The notes under the pieces were generated by a model. It searched no databases. It saw only the letters and a program-made list of their open reading frames with translations, and was not told where the DNA came from. A stretch of DNA of 64,000 bases from the NCBI RefSeq assembly GCF_001306915.1, contig NZ_LJTC01000002.1, positions 687,711 through 751,710 on the forward strand, written 5' to 3'. A program made the translations under genes and the position numbers. Shown one piece after another: positions 25,443 through 33,717 of the stretch (its first letter is position 1; every line of letters starts with the position of its first letter). Source of the stretch: Pseudoalteromonas lipolytica (lineage in GTDB: Bacteria > Pseudomonadota > Gammaproteobacteria > Enterobacterales > Alteromonadaceae).

Positions 25443-26093
25443 ATGAAAGACTTACAAAAATTAGTGGGTAATTTAAATAAATCAGGCGCGCTGAATGGCT
25501 TTTTGGGTGGAGTTGCCGGCGGTGGGCTAACGAGCTTGATGGGCAGAAAAAGTAAAAAGAGCAGTAAAAAAGCCGTTAAATACGGAGCATTGGCTGCTGT
25601 AGGTGGTCTTGCCTGGAAAGCCTATAAACAATATTCAGAGCAAAAATCAGCCCCAGTTCAGCAAACTAGTTCACGTGGTTTTGATTTTACTCCCGCCACG
25701 CTGCCTGAGCAGTCATTCACTGATGCAATCGACGATAATCACAGTGATGGGCAATTATTACTCATGCGCGCTATGATTGCAGCTGCCTATGCTGATGGCC
25801 ACATTGATGAAACCGAAAGACAAAAAATCTTCGCACAAGTAGAAACAATGCAATTGTCAGTGCAAGAAAAAGCCATGCTGTTTGATGAGCTAAGAAAACC
25901 AATGCAACTATCAGAGTTAGTTGCCGCTGTGCCAAACGCACAAATGGGTATTGAAGTATATGCAGCCAGTGCCAGTGCAATTGATTTGAACCAAACAGTT
26001 TCTAAACACTACTTAGACACATTGGCCAATCAGTTATGCATTCCTAGCGAACTGGTAATGAGTATTCATAGAGAACTTAACACTATTAGCTAA
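25443..26093 (+). CDS. DUF533/TerB-like protein (YebE type)
   Basis: The start at 25443 follows caaggagag; the frame is open from 25395. The 216-residue protein begins with MKDLQKLVGNLNKSGALNGFLGG, a Gly-rich and basic segment with one hydrophobic helix (about 46-60), as in YebE/DUF533 proteins. Residues about 95-216 form the TerB-like helical domain (LLMRAMIAAAYADGHIDETERQKIF). E. coli YebE is an envelope-stress-linked inner-membrane protein of unknown role. It is a single gene. Confidence 0.8.
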   Translation: MKDLQKLVGNLNKSGALNGFLGGVAGGGLTSLMGRKSKKSSKKAVKYGALAAVGGLAWKAYKQYSEQKSAPVQQTSSRGFDFTPATLPEQSFTDAIDDNHSDGQLLLMRAMIAAAYADGHIDETERQKIFAQVETMQLSVQEKAMLFDELRKPMQLSELVAAVPNAQMGIEVYAASASAIDLNQTVSKHYLDTLANQLCIPSELVMSIHRELNTIS

Positions 26094-26222
26094 ACCATTA
26101 ACATTATTAGTTATTAGATACAAAAGAACGCCAGCAAAAATTAAACTTAGTTCTGTTTATATGGATATTTTGCAAGTGACGTACAGCAGCGTCATCGCAC
26201 AAAATAAAATATCAAAATACAA

Positions 26223-26257
26223 TCAAAAAAAATGGCCACAATTAACATGTGGCCATT
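26223..26257 (-). terminator. Terminator for the minus-strand small lipoprotein gene
   Basis: AATGGCCACA (26231-26240) pairs with TGTGGCCATT (26248-26257), a 10-bp perfect stem. On the minus strand it is followed by a run of eight U (26230-26223). It lies 41 bases past the stop of the gene at 26298-26525. Confidence 0.85.
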
Positions 26258-26297
26258 GAAACGCTAAAATACTATAGAGCTTATTGCAGCCACTAAT

Positions 26298-26525
26298 TCA
26301 TTTTATTGTATTAGTGCTATTTCTTTGAATATCACGAATCCCTTGCTTACCTTCTTTTTCCAAAGCAGCAATTTGTTCTGGTGTACGACACACGCGAGTA
26401 GCAATATTGCTGCCAGTCGGTTTTTCCATTTTACAAATTAAGCCATCGTTACTTGCTTGTTCTTTACCTGAGTTTGCGCATCCAGATAAAACTAAACCAA
26501 CCAAGGCCAACATTAAAAACCTCAT
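26298..26525 (-). CDS. Small lipoprotein of unknown function
   Basis: The ATG at 26525 lies 7 bases after aaggaag and encodes 75 residues. MRFLMLALVGLVLSGC is a lipoprotein signal with the modified Cys at 16. The mature part is short and polar, with two Cys (ICKMEKP and RVCRTPEQ) and the stretch EQIAALEKEGKQGIRDIQR. Small lipoproteins with an RVCRTPEQI-type motif occur widely in Alteromonadales, but I know no function. A good terminator follows. Confidence 0.75.
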   Translation of the reverse strand: MRFLMLALVGLVLSGCANSGKEQASNDGLICKMEKPTGSNIATRVCRTPEQIAALEKEGKQGIRDIQRNSTNTIK

Positions 26526-26616
26526 AAACAAACTTCCTTTTAAAACTAACTAAAACTAATAGATAATCATGAAAACGAGCCGCCACTATAGCAATTCATT
26601 ATCAACATGAAAAACG

Positions 26617-26865
26617 CTAATGTGCTTTTTTAGTCCCATAACGGATCATATCTTTACCGTTTTCATAAACATCATTACTTACGTAACGACCCAATAGCAG
26701 CTTATGACTATCATCAAGCACCGCAACAAATGGGCGACCATCACTATTGTTTGTAGCAAGTGCAACTCCGGCTACGTTCTCAAGCCCTAAACCGCCATTT
26801 TCAACTAGGCGTAAAAACGTTTCTAACTCATCTAATGTTTCAATTACATCGTTATCGTTAATCAT
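26617..26865 (-). CDS. Small hypothetical protein, 82 residues
   Basis: The reading frame encodes 82 residues with no signal peptide or membrane segment. The N-terminal third is acidic and helical (NDVIETLDELETFLRLVENGG); the rest is beta-like (GVALATNNSDGRPFVAVLDDSHKLLLGRYV). The family is unknown. It is separated by 91 bases from the small lipoprotein gene downstream on the same strand. Codon use and an ATG after ttgag support a real gene, but evidence is modest. Confidence 0.6.
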   Translation of the reverse strand: MINDNDVIETLDELETFLRLVENGGLGLENVAGVALATNNSDGRPFVAVLDDSHKLLLGRYVSNDVYENGKDMIRYGTKKAH

Positions 26866-27022
26866 CTCAAATACTCAGTGTTGCAAATGCGCGTAGCATA
26901 GCAGGATTCAAAATAAGGTGCTAATTGGCGTGTCTAAGAAACTCTATAAAATGTCGTTTTTTTGCAATATTAAACAATGCATAAGCACTAAGCTCGTTGA
27001 AAATATTATTTAAGGATCATTT

Positions 27023-27469
27023 ATGAAACGAGCTAACTATTTTTCTTTACAACCACTGCTAATAAAGCACCTAATGGAACAAGAGCAACTTATAAAACAG
27101 GCTGCCGAAACGACTTTCAGCTTAAAAACATGGGAGCTTATTAAATTAAGAGTGTCGCAACTTAATCAATGTGCTTTTTGTATTGCGATGCACACACAAC
27201 AAGCAAAAGACTATGGTGAAACTACGAACCGTATTATTGGTTTATGTGCTTGGAAAGATATGCCCTTTTACACTAACCAAGAACAACTTGCGCTAACTTT
27301 GTCAGAAAAATTGACACAAGCACAGCCAATTGATGATACTTTCTACCAATCGCTAGTTAAAGAATTTACAGACGAAGGGTTAGTCGCTCTCACAATCGCT
27401 ATTAATGCCATTAATAGTTGGAACCGTATTGTGAAAATATTTAAACCTGAAGTGGAGTTTAATGAGTAA
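27023..27469 (+). CDS. AhpD-like carboxymuconolactone decarboxylase-family protein
   Basis: The 148-residue all-helical protein carries the AhpD-type redox motif CAFCIAMHTQQA (C50, C53 and H57) in the setting LIKLRVSQLNQCAFCI. Such proteins act as alkylhydroperoxidase-like peroxide reductases or related thiol enzymes. The start follows aaggatc. The gene overlaps the following AraC-type regulator gene by 8 bases, so that regulator is co-transcribed and may control this gene or its own operon. Confidence 0.85.
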   Translation: MKRANYFSLQPLLIKHLMEQEQLIKQAAETTFSLKTWELIKLRVSQLNQCAFCIAMHTQQAKDYGETTNRIIGLCAWKDMPFYTNQEQLALTLSEKLTQAQPIDDTFYQSLVKEFTDEGLVALTIAINAINSWNRIVKIFKPEVEFNE

Positions 27470-28232
27470 CCACCTTACCTTAGAACTGATGACCCCTAAA
27501 GGTGATATTGCCCAAAGTATTCAAGCTATTTGGTTTGCCAAGGCAAATTTTCAAGGGGAGCAATGGCTTGCTTGTGACGGAGCTACAGGTGTTATATTTC
27601 CTGTTGCAGGTGAGCTACTGCTTGATGACCATCAGTTGCTCCCCCCTTATGCATTCCAACAAACATCTACACATGCTTCTAAACTTACTTTTTCAGAAAA
27701 TGCTGTGTTCTGTGGTATTCGTTTTAACCCGACCGTATTACCTGAACTTGAACGCTCTGCACACCCTATCGTCGCAAAGAGCTCATTAAATGCTATAGCA
27801 AAAACCTTGCAACAGAGTGCCAACCTCGAAAAGTTTGTGACCTTGGTCAAATCGTATTTCACTAGCCAGCACAGATTAAATCAACATAATAAACACTCAA
27901 AACATTTAATCCGTAATCTCATTGAGTTAACGCCTCTCGAAACGGCTTATCAGCGTGCCCCACTGAGTCAACGTCAACTTGAAAGGCAGGTTAAGGAGCA
28001 ATGTGGTGTCACACCTAAATATTTTGAACGTATTTACCGAGTAAAACTGGCTAAACAAGCAATTAAGGAGAACCCTGAGCAAAGCTTTGCAGATATTGCT
28101 GTAGAGTGTGGCTTTACCGATCAGCCCCATTTAATCAAAGAGTTCAAAGCAATAATGCACGTCACCCCGGCAAAATACCGCAAGTTATTAAAAGACGCTC
28201 AAACTAAACAAACAAAACTCATTTTGCGTTAG
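27462..28232 (+). CDS. AraC-family transcriptional regulator
   Basis: The 256-residue protein has an N-terminal sensor domain of the DUF6597 type (about 1-130, with a beta-rich core including GVIFPVAGELLL and AVFCGIRFNPTVLPEL). The C-terminal AraC DNA-binding domain (about 160-250) contains QLERQVKEQCGVTPKYFERIYRV and SFADIAVECGFTDQPHLIKEFKAIMHVTPAKYRK. Its start lies inside the end of the AhpD-like gene. The stop overlaps by 4 bases that of the convergent XRE gene. Confidence 0.88.
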   Translation: MSNHLTLELMTPKGDIAQSIQAIWFAKANFQGEQWLACDGATGVIFPVAGELLLDDHQLLPPYAFQQTSTHASKLTFSENAVFCGIRFNPTVLPELERSAHPIVAKSSLNAIAKTLQQSANLEKFVTLVKSYFTSQHRLNQHNKHSKHLIRNLIELTPLETAYQRAPLSQRQLERQVKEQCGVTPKYFERIYRVKLAKQAIKENPEQSFADIAVECGFTDQPHLIKEFKAIMHVTPAKYRKLLKDAQTKQTKLILR

Positions 28233-28435
28233 TCATCTTCAAAACGCAGAATATCACCTGGCTGACAACCTAAGTGCTTACAAATTGCATCTAAGGTTGT
28301 AAAGCGTACAGCTTTAGCTCGCCCAGCCCTAAGAACGGATAAGTTTTGTGGCGTAATACCTATCGCTTCAGCTAATTCTGTAGATTTCATTTTTCGCTTA
28401 GCTAACACAACATCTAAATCAATAATAATCGCCAT
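28229..28435 (-). CDS. XRE-family regulator, YozG-like
   Basis: The start is the ATG at 28435, which overlaps the stop of the preceding gene (TAATG); a longer frame exists upstream but lies inside that gene. The 68-residue protein is a single helix-turn-helix domain: VVLAKRKMKSTELAEAIGITPQNLSVLRAGRAKAVRFTTLDAICKHLGCQPGDIL. This is the compact Cro/C1 class often paired with a DUF2975 membrane protein, exactly as here. It probably regulates its own operon. Confidence 0.88.
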   Translation of the reverse strand: MAIIIDLDVVLAKRKMKSTELAEAIGITPQNLSVLRAGRAKAVRFTTLDAICKHLGCQPGDILRFEDD

Positions 28436-28992
28436 TAAATCACTAACTCTTGCTCTTCTTGTAGTTGCTGTGCTTGGCCCATAATCCAACCAATAACATA
28501 AATAATCAACCCCACCACTAAACCTATAATATCAGTATCTTGTATCGTCACGACTCTTCCCATATCAGTTCCTGTTGCAAAATTAAGAAGAGTTATAAGT
28601 AGTGATGGATAGCAGACAACTAGTGCAAATTGCGCTAATAATACGCCACCTAACCATTTAAAACATTGGATATTTTCAATAGTGAAAAAAGATCCACATC
28701 GGTAAAGCAGAAATAACCGAATCAAAATTATATTGATAAGAAAAAACGGCAGCAATTGCACAAGACCCAGCCATAAAACACTATCAAAGCCATGCTCACC
28801 CAATGTCTGAGCGATTCCTTGCCAAGATCCACTGACTTCAAGGCCAATCCACAAATGCGCACCGTTACTTTGCGTAAAACTTAACACATCACTGTCACTG
28901 AAAAGGACAATAATGCTTGTTACTAACAAACTAATAAGCGTAAAAAGTAGCAAGCTTAGGATCAGCGTACTCATCCACACTATTTTTTTCAT
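28435..28992 (-). CDS. DUF2975-type membrane protein
   Basis: The 185-residue protein has four hydrophobic helices (about 4-32, 70-93, 107-130 and 150-170) and ends in a polar tail (QAQQLQEEQELVI). DUF2975 membrane proteins are regularly encoded next to a small YozG-type regulator; the two probably form a membrane sensor/repressor pair, though this is inference. It overlaps the hydrolase gene upstream by 4 bases and the regulator gene downstream by 1 base, so three genes form one operon. Confidence 0.75.
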   Translation of the reverse strand: MKKIVWMSTLILSLLLFTLISLLVTSIIVLFSDSDVLSFTQSNGAHLWIGLEVSGSWQGIAQTLGEHGFDSVLWLGLVQLLPFFLINIILIRLFLLYRCGSFFTIENIQCFKWLGGVLLAQFALVVCYPSLLITLLNFATGTDMGRVVTIQDTDIIGLVVGLIIYVIGWIMGQAQQLQEEQELVI

Positions 28993-29843
28993 GACGATTT
29001 ACTCAGTGTTATTTGTTTTAAAAGTTGCTCATAGTGAGTCGCTAACTGCTTACCTGTCAACGCATTTGAATGATGCTTACCTTTTGCAATGTAAAGCTGC
29101 TTTTGCTGAGATTTTGCATGTTGATATAAATCTTCCGCTAACTCAGGTGGCGTTTGTGTGTCTTTTTCACCGGTGATTATTAATAGCGGTGCTTGGTAAA
29201 CTTGTAATACTTTTAAATTATCAACTTGATTAATCTCTTCACTAAATTCAACACTAACAAACGGTTTAGCAAACCACGGAATTCGTGCTGCTGTCATCTG
29301 CTCAACATTTGTCACACTGCCTTCGAGTACGAGAGCATCGACGTTGCGCTGACTGGCAACATAACCTGCGATCATACTTCCTAAAGAATGACCATGGATC
29401 ACCACAGGCAAAGTACTTAGATCAGCTCTGCCTTTCACATAATCAAACACCAGTAATGCATCAGCTTTTAGGTTAGCCACACTGGGTACTCCAGAACTCA
29501 GCCCATAACCGCGATGGTCCATCATTAGAATATTTACCTGAAAAGGTAAAAGTAGCTTGGCAGGATCCCCGCCTGCGGCACTAACGCGAAACTGGTTGCC
29601 ACCAAAGTAAATAACTGTTGCGCGTGCATCTGCAACTTTAATTAGGGTGCCTTTAAGAGTGATGCCTTCATCGGTGGATAAAGTAACTTCTTGCTTTTTA
29701 GCTGTCGCATCAACATTTTGTATTTCCCGCATCGTTATTTTTTTATCCGGATACAAAAAGTGAGACTCCTCAACTTTAATTGTCGTACAACCAGTTAATA
29801 ACAACACAATCAGCGAAACGATTGCTATAGAACCAAATTTCAT
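28989..29843 (-). CDS. Alpha/beta-hydrolase lipoprotein
   Basis: The start is placed at the ATG at 29843 (behind aaggatcgtgaaa); a GTG two codons earlier is possible. The 284-residue product begins MKFGSIAIVSLIVLLLTGC, a lipoprotein signal. The hydrolase fold shows VNILMMDHRGYGLSSG, then VVIHGHSLGSMIAGY with the nucleophile Ser in GHSLG, LLIITGEKDTQTP for the acid region, and GKHHSNAL with the catalytic His near the end. It resembles the YhhN/BEM46-type serine hydrolases that act on esters or peptides. The substrate is unknown. It is the first gene of the operon with the DUF2975 and XRE genes. Confidence 0.82.
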   Translation of the reverse strand: MKFGSIAIVSLIVLLLTGCTTIKVEESHFLYPDKKITMREIQNVDATAKKQEVTLSTDEGITLKGTLIKVADARATVIYFGGNQFRVSAAGGDPAKLLLPFQVNILMMDHRGYGLSSGVPSVANLKADALLVFDYVKGRADLSTLPVVIHGHSLGSMIAGYVASQRNVDALVLEGSVTNVEQMTAARIPWFAKPFVSVEFSEEINQVDNLKVLQVYQAPLLIITGEKDTQTPPELAEDLYQHAKSQQKQLYIAKGKHHSNALTGKQLATHYEQLLKQITLSKSS

Positions 29844-30107
29844 TTTCACGATCCTTCTAGTAAAAAAACTAATATGGCACTGAAAAAGTTAAAAAACAAA
29901 CCAAAATTACCGAAAAACGATAATTAATTAACCCATATCGAACATTTAAAGTCCTTCCTTTGAGGTAAAGTATTGAGCAAAAGCGCTATCTCTGTTCATT
30001 CATTATTTCTCTAATTCTGTTTTGAGCGATTTTATTTGCGCTCAGCTTTTATCCATAGGATAGTTAACTCAAGCCTACAAAACCTGCTGTAACTAAATAG
30101 GATAATC

Positions 30108-31256
30108 ATGAAAAAAGTTTTACTTGCCACTAGCTTAATCGCCTCGTCATTTACTGCATTTGCAGCCAATTTAACCGTTGAAGAACTGCGTATTGAAAAA
30201 GCCAGCAAAGCCATGCCAAAGGTGTTGAGTGCTTTTTCTGATGAAGTAAATCAATTTGAAAAACAATGGCAAGCTGCCACCAGTTATCAGCAAGCAAGTG
30301 ACCTTATTGATGATTACGCCAAACAATTATGGCGCGATGCCAAAGCGCGTATAATTAAAACCAACAGCTTCGACGACCGAGAGCTGTATTGGGCACGTTT
30401 ACTTTCAAGCAAGATTATTCGCACCAGCAAACCTCAGTTTGCAATGACCGACAGTGAACAAACCGCGTTATTAACCATGCTTGAAAATGGCAGCCGAGGC
30501 CGAACCGACCTTGATTACAGTAAAAAAACCGATAAACGCATTTTAATTACAGGTTTTGATCCGTTCCTTTTAGATAGAAATATTAATCAAAGTAACCCAT
30601 CAGGTGTTGCGGCATTATTACTTGATGGCCAAGTGATTAATTACAATGGCATTAGCGCTGAGATCAATACGGTAATGGTGCCAGTACGCTACGAAGACTT
30701 TGACCAAGGTATTATCGAATCATTACTTGCGCCCTATTACGCACTTAACAATGTCGATATGATTGCCACTATCAGTATGGGCAGCAAAGACTTTGATCTT
30801 GAACGCTTCCCGGGTAAACGCCGTAGTGTAACGGCACCCGATAACGCCAATATTGTGTATGGCGGCACAGCCACTGCACCGAAAATTTCGAGCCTAAACG
30901 ACCGCCCTCTTCCGGGCAATGAGTTTGTCACTTTTAGCTTACCAGTTAAGCAGATGCAAAAAGCCAAAGGGCCATTCCCAATCAACGACAATCATAAAGT
31001 CGTTACGCTTGAAAAAGCATTTGAGCCACAATCTCTTAAAGAATTAGAAGGTGCGATTGCTGTCAAAGGTGGTGGTGGCGGCTACTTATCAAATGAAATT
31101 TCGTATCGTAGTATTCGACTGCGTGATGAGCTTAATTCAGACATCCCTACAGGGCATATTCACACCCCACGTATTCAGCAATTTGAGCCCGAGACAGAAG
31201 CTAAAATTGTTAAGCAAATTAAAGCGATGCTGGAGCAAAGCTTAGTTGCAATTTAA
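30108..31256 (+). CDS. Secreted pyroglutamyl-peptidase-like (C15) protein with Cys-to-Ser site
   Basis: The 382-residue protein has a signal peptide (MKKVLLATSLIASSFTAFA), a helical N-terminal region of about 120 residues, and a domain (about 140-380) like pyroglutamyl peptidase I: ILITGFDPFLLDRNINQSNPS, DMIATISMGSKDFDLERFPGKRR with the expected Glu (E232), and TGHIHTPRI with the expected His (H352). The motif that normally holds the catalytic Cys (GxYLCN) reads GGYLSN here, with S328 from a TCA codon. Secretion, the extra N-terminal region and the Ser make ordinary pyroglutamyl-peptidase activity doubtful. It could be a non-catalytic homologue or a serine variant. It is a single gene with a terminator. 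Confidence 0.75.
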   Translation: MKKVLLATSLIASSFTAFAANLTVEELRIEKASKAMPKVLSAFSDEVNQFEKQWQAATSYQQASDLIDDYAKQLWRDAKARIIKTNSFDDRELYWARLLSSKIIRTSKPQFAMTDSEQTALLTMLENGSRGRTDLDYSKKTDKRILITGFDPFLLDRNINQSNPSGVAALLLDGQVINYNGISAEINTVMVPVRYEDFDQGIIESLLAPYYALNNVDMIATISMGSKDFDLERFPGKRRSVTAPDNANIVYGGTATAPKISSLNDRPLPGNEFVTFSLPVKQMQKAKGPFPINDNHKVVTLEKAFEPQSLKELEGAIAVKGGGGGYLSNEISYRSIRLRDELNSDIPTGHIHTPRIQQFEPETEAKIVKQIKAMLEQSLVAI

Positions 31257-31262
31257 AACGTT

Positions 31263-31295
31263 AAGCTCAGCTATTTAGTAATAGCTGAGCTTTTT
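31263..31295. terminator. Bidirectional terminator
   Basis: AAGCTCAGCTATT and AATAGCTGAGCTT form a perfect stem (31263-31291 region) with a short loop, followed by a run of T on the plus strand. It separates the C15-like gene from the convergent pectate-lyase gene. Confidence 0.88.
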
Positions 31296-31313
31296 CCAAC
31301 TCACAATAAGTAT

Positions 31314-32900
31314 TTATTGTGGGCCTGTTCCGCCATTCACTTTACTGCCCAAAGAATTTGGATCATCTAATCGATATGGATAGCGTTGAACATCACCAAA
31401 TACCGCTGCTCCGCTATCACGATATTGATCAGTTGCTGATCTTCCAGTGTAAACATTTCCTGAGGCACTAAAATAACCCGAGCCTTGATTCCAGTGCGGT
31501 TTTGCTGAATTTTCAAAGTAATTGTTTTCTACTAAAACCTCAGCGCCATTACCTGCACTAATTGAGAAGTAAGTAATGTTCTTCCAGTAATTATTAAACA
31601 TATGCACACGTGAATTATAGCCATCGACTTTAGGATTTCGCCCTGCTGCTGTATCCCAAAAATTGTGATGCGCTGTTATTTGAGAGTTTCTGAATAAATG
31701 AGTATACCAATGCTGGTTAGCGCAAACTTGCGTGTTATGCCCGTAAAAACGATTCCAACTTAAAGTAACGTTTTGACTATTGTCTACATCAATATATCCA
31801 TCACTTATTTTATTAAATGCCATGTGATCAACCCATACATGACTACTATCATCTATTGAAATAGCATCACCAGCTTCAACAAGCGCAGGGTTAATATCCT
31901 CAAGCATAATGTTCTTAATAATAATATTTCGCTGCTTGCTAATAACGAGGCTGGCACCAATTATTTTCGAATTTTTACCTAACCCTTGCAGCGTTTTATT
32001 TGATTGCACAATAATACGTCTATCATTGCGGGTAACATTCACGGTTGAGTTTGAGCTACTTCCCAACTCACTACAGCTTTGATTACCAACAGGTATTCTG
32101 TACCAAGTTTTACCGTAATCACCCCATTGGCCACAATCAAGTGGGCAAGCTGGCACCGTTCTATTGGCGGTTCTACAATCAATCACGGTGTTATCTGGAA
32201 CCTGAATAACCGCAGCAGAGCCAGAACTCAACGCCGTACTTAAATCATCACAGCTATATACTGTGATGGCTGTGTTATTCCCACCACCGGTCGTTGTGCT
32301 CAATCCATCTTGGCCTGCTTGAGATGCAAAGCCTATTAAGTCACTAGGAGTGGTTCCTGTAGTCCCACAGTCGCCATTTACTGGATTAATAAACCATCTT
32401 TGTGAACTGATCCCAGCATCATCATTTTGATAAACATTTGCAGTATTATTTGAGCCTGCAACTGTCAAAGATTTACCGGTTAACTTATTAACGATATTGA
32501 AGCCGCCCGATGAAGATGCTTTTAACAACCAACGTTGATTTGCTCCTTGCCAATCATCATAAGCAATTATATTTGCACCATTTGATTGCGATGAGTTCAA
32601 CACATCAAGAACTTTATTATTAAATTTAGAGCGAATAATCCAATAGCCATCTGCTTCTTGAATAAGCTGAAACTTTTGGTTATTTCCACCCCAGTATTCG
32701 TAGCTAATAATATTCGGGGCTGAGCTAGAATCACTGGTATTTACATCAAGTGCAAGGCCAGACCCCCTATTAATTACAGAGTATACATTGCCAGATTCTG
32801 GCATAGCACTACATTCTCGTGCCTGTAAGGTATGTTGAGTAAAGCACAAAAGTACTATTAATGTTTTCACTAACAACTTAGTTGAGCTGTAAATCTTCAA
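31314..32900 (-). CDS. Secreted pectate lyase (PL1) with ricin-type lectin domain
   Basis: The start is a TTG at 32900, 8 bases after aaggaag. The 528-residue protein has a signal peptide ending LQARE. Residues about 35-172 form a ricin-B-type beta-trefoil (repeats such as GLALDVNTSD, QKFQLIQEADGYWIIRS and QRWLLKASSSG). The right-handed beta-helix of polysaccharide lyase family 1 follows (about 185-528), with the calcium and substrate-side motifs VWVDHMAFNKISDGYIDVDNSQNVTLSWNRFYGHN and AAGRNPKVDGYNSRVHMFNNYW. It cleaves polygalacturonate by beta-elimination outside the cell, while the lectin domain targets it to plant or algal polysaccharide. It is not clustered with other pectin genes in this window. 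Confidence 0.88.
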   Translation of the reverse strand: MKIYSSTKLLVKTLIVLLCFTQHTLQARECSAMPESGNVYSVINRGSGLALDVNTSDSSSAPNIISYEYWGGNNQKFQLIQEADGYWIIRSKFNNKVLDVLNSSQSNGANIIAYDDWQGANQRWLLKASSSGGFNIVNKLTGKSLTVAGSNNTANVYQNDDAGISSQRWFINPVNGDCGTTGTTPSDLIGFASQAGQDGLSTTTGGGNNTAITVYSCDDLSTALSSGSAAVIQVPDNTVIDCRTANRTVPACPLDCGQWGDYGKTWYRIPVGNQSCSELGSSSNSTVNVTRNDRRIIVQSNKTLQGLGKNSKIIGASLVISKQRNIIIKNIMLEDINPALVEAGDAISIDDSSHVWVDHMAFNKISDGYIDVDNSQNVTLSWNRFYGHNTQVCANQHWYTHLFRNSQITAHHNFWDTAAGRNPKVDGYNSRVHMFNNYWKNITYFSISAGNGAEVLVENNYFENSAKPHWNQGSGYFSASGNVYTGRSATDQYRDSGAAVFGDVQRYPYRLDDPNSLGSKVNGGTGPQ

Positions 32901-33176
32901 GACTATCTTCCTTAACTATTTATAATATTAAATTACCTATAAAGATAGACTACCTGCATGTACCCAAAAACACAATTAATGTTTATTTTTTGTAAAGAAA
33001 CTAGTAAACCATCTGAAAACTACATGGCTACAACTCCCGACAAAGTCTGTGTTATTTAAAGCAAAAAACTTAATAGCTGATTTTATCGCTAGCCATACTA
33101 AAGTTTGATACATAAAAATTGTAAAACTCTTGTTTATATCTAAACTTTAAGTATGAAAAATCATTAGGCCAATTAT

Positions 33177-33716
33177 ATGAAAGGTATCGTCTTTACCGAG
33201 TTTTTAGAAATGGTCGAAAATGAGTTTTCTTATGAGGTCGCAGACAAAATCATTGAAGAAAACTCACTTACTTCAAACGGCGCTTACACCAGCGTTGGAA
33301 ACTACGACAATAAAGAGCTATTAATGTTGGTCAGCTCATTAAGCAATCACATAAATAAGCCCGTTGATGAACTAGTTCATGCTTATGGTAAGTATTTGTT
33401 AAAGCGTTTTTTTGTTTTATTTCCACACTTTTTTGATAGTGTCGAAAGTACTTTTGAATTCCTTGATACCATTGACCAACACGTACATATTGAGGTTAAA
33501 AAGCTCTACAACGACGCTGAATTACCAAGCTTTGAAACTAAACGAATTAGCCAGAGCGAAATGCAAATGTTTTATCGCTCTGGTAACCCATTTGCATGTC
33601 TAGCTGAGGGCTTAATTGAGGGCGCATGCGAACATTTCAATGAAGTTATTACCATTAAAAGCGAGATTGAGGATAACTATCAATCTGCCACTTTTACTCT
33701 AACAAAAGAAGCTTAA
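33177..33716 (+). CDS. H-NOX heme gas-sensor protein
   Basis: The 179-residue protein has H-NOX length. It starts [14 protein letters not shown], as these proteins do, and carries the proximal heme ligand in [10 protein letters not shown] (H104). The family heme-propionate motif YxSxR appears as YRSGN (Y133, S135, N137): the invariant Arg is Asn. The remaining signature [13 protein letters not shown] is normal. H-NOX senses nitric oxide and controls the kinase encoded next, one base after its stop. The Arg change may weaken heme binding or be compensated elsewhere. Confidence 0.9.
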   Translation: MKGIVFTEFLEMVENEFSYEVADKIIEENSLTSNGAYTSVGNYDNKELLMLVSSLSNHINKPVDELVHAYGKYLLKRFFVLFPHFFDSVESTFEFLDTIDQHVHIEVKKLYNDAELPSFETKRISQSEMQMFYRSGNPFACLAEGLIEGACEHFNEVITIKSEIEDNYQSATFTLTKEA

Positions 33717-33717
33717 T

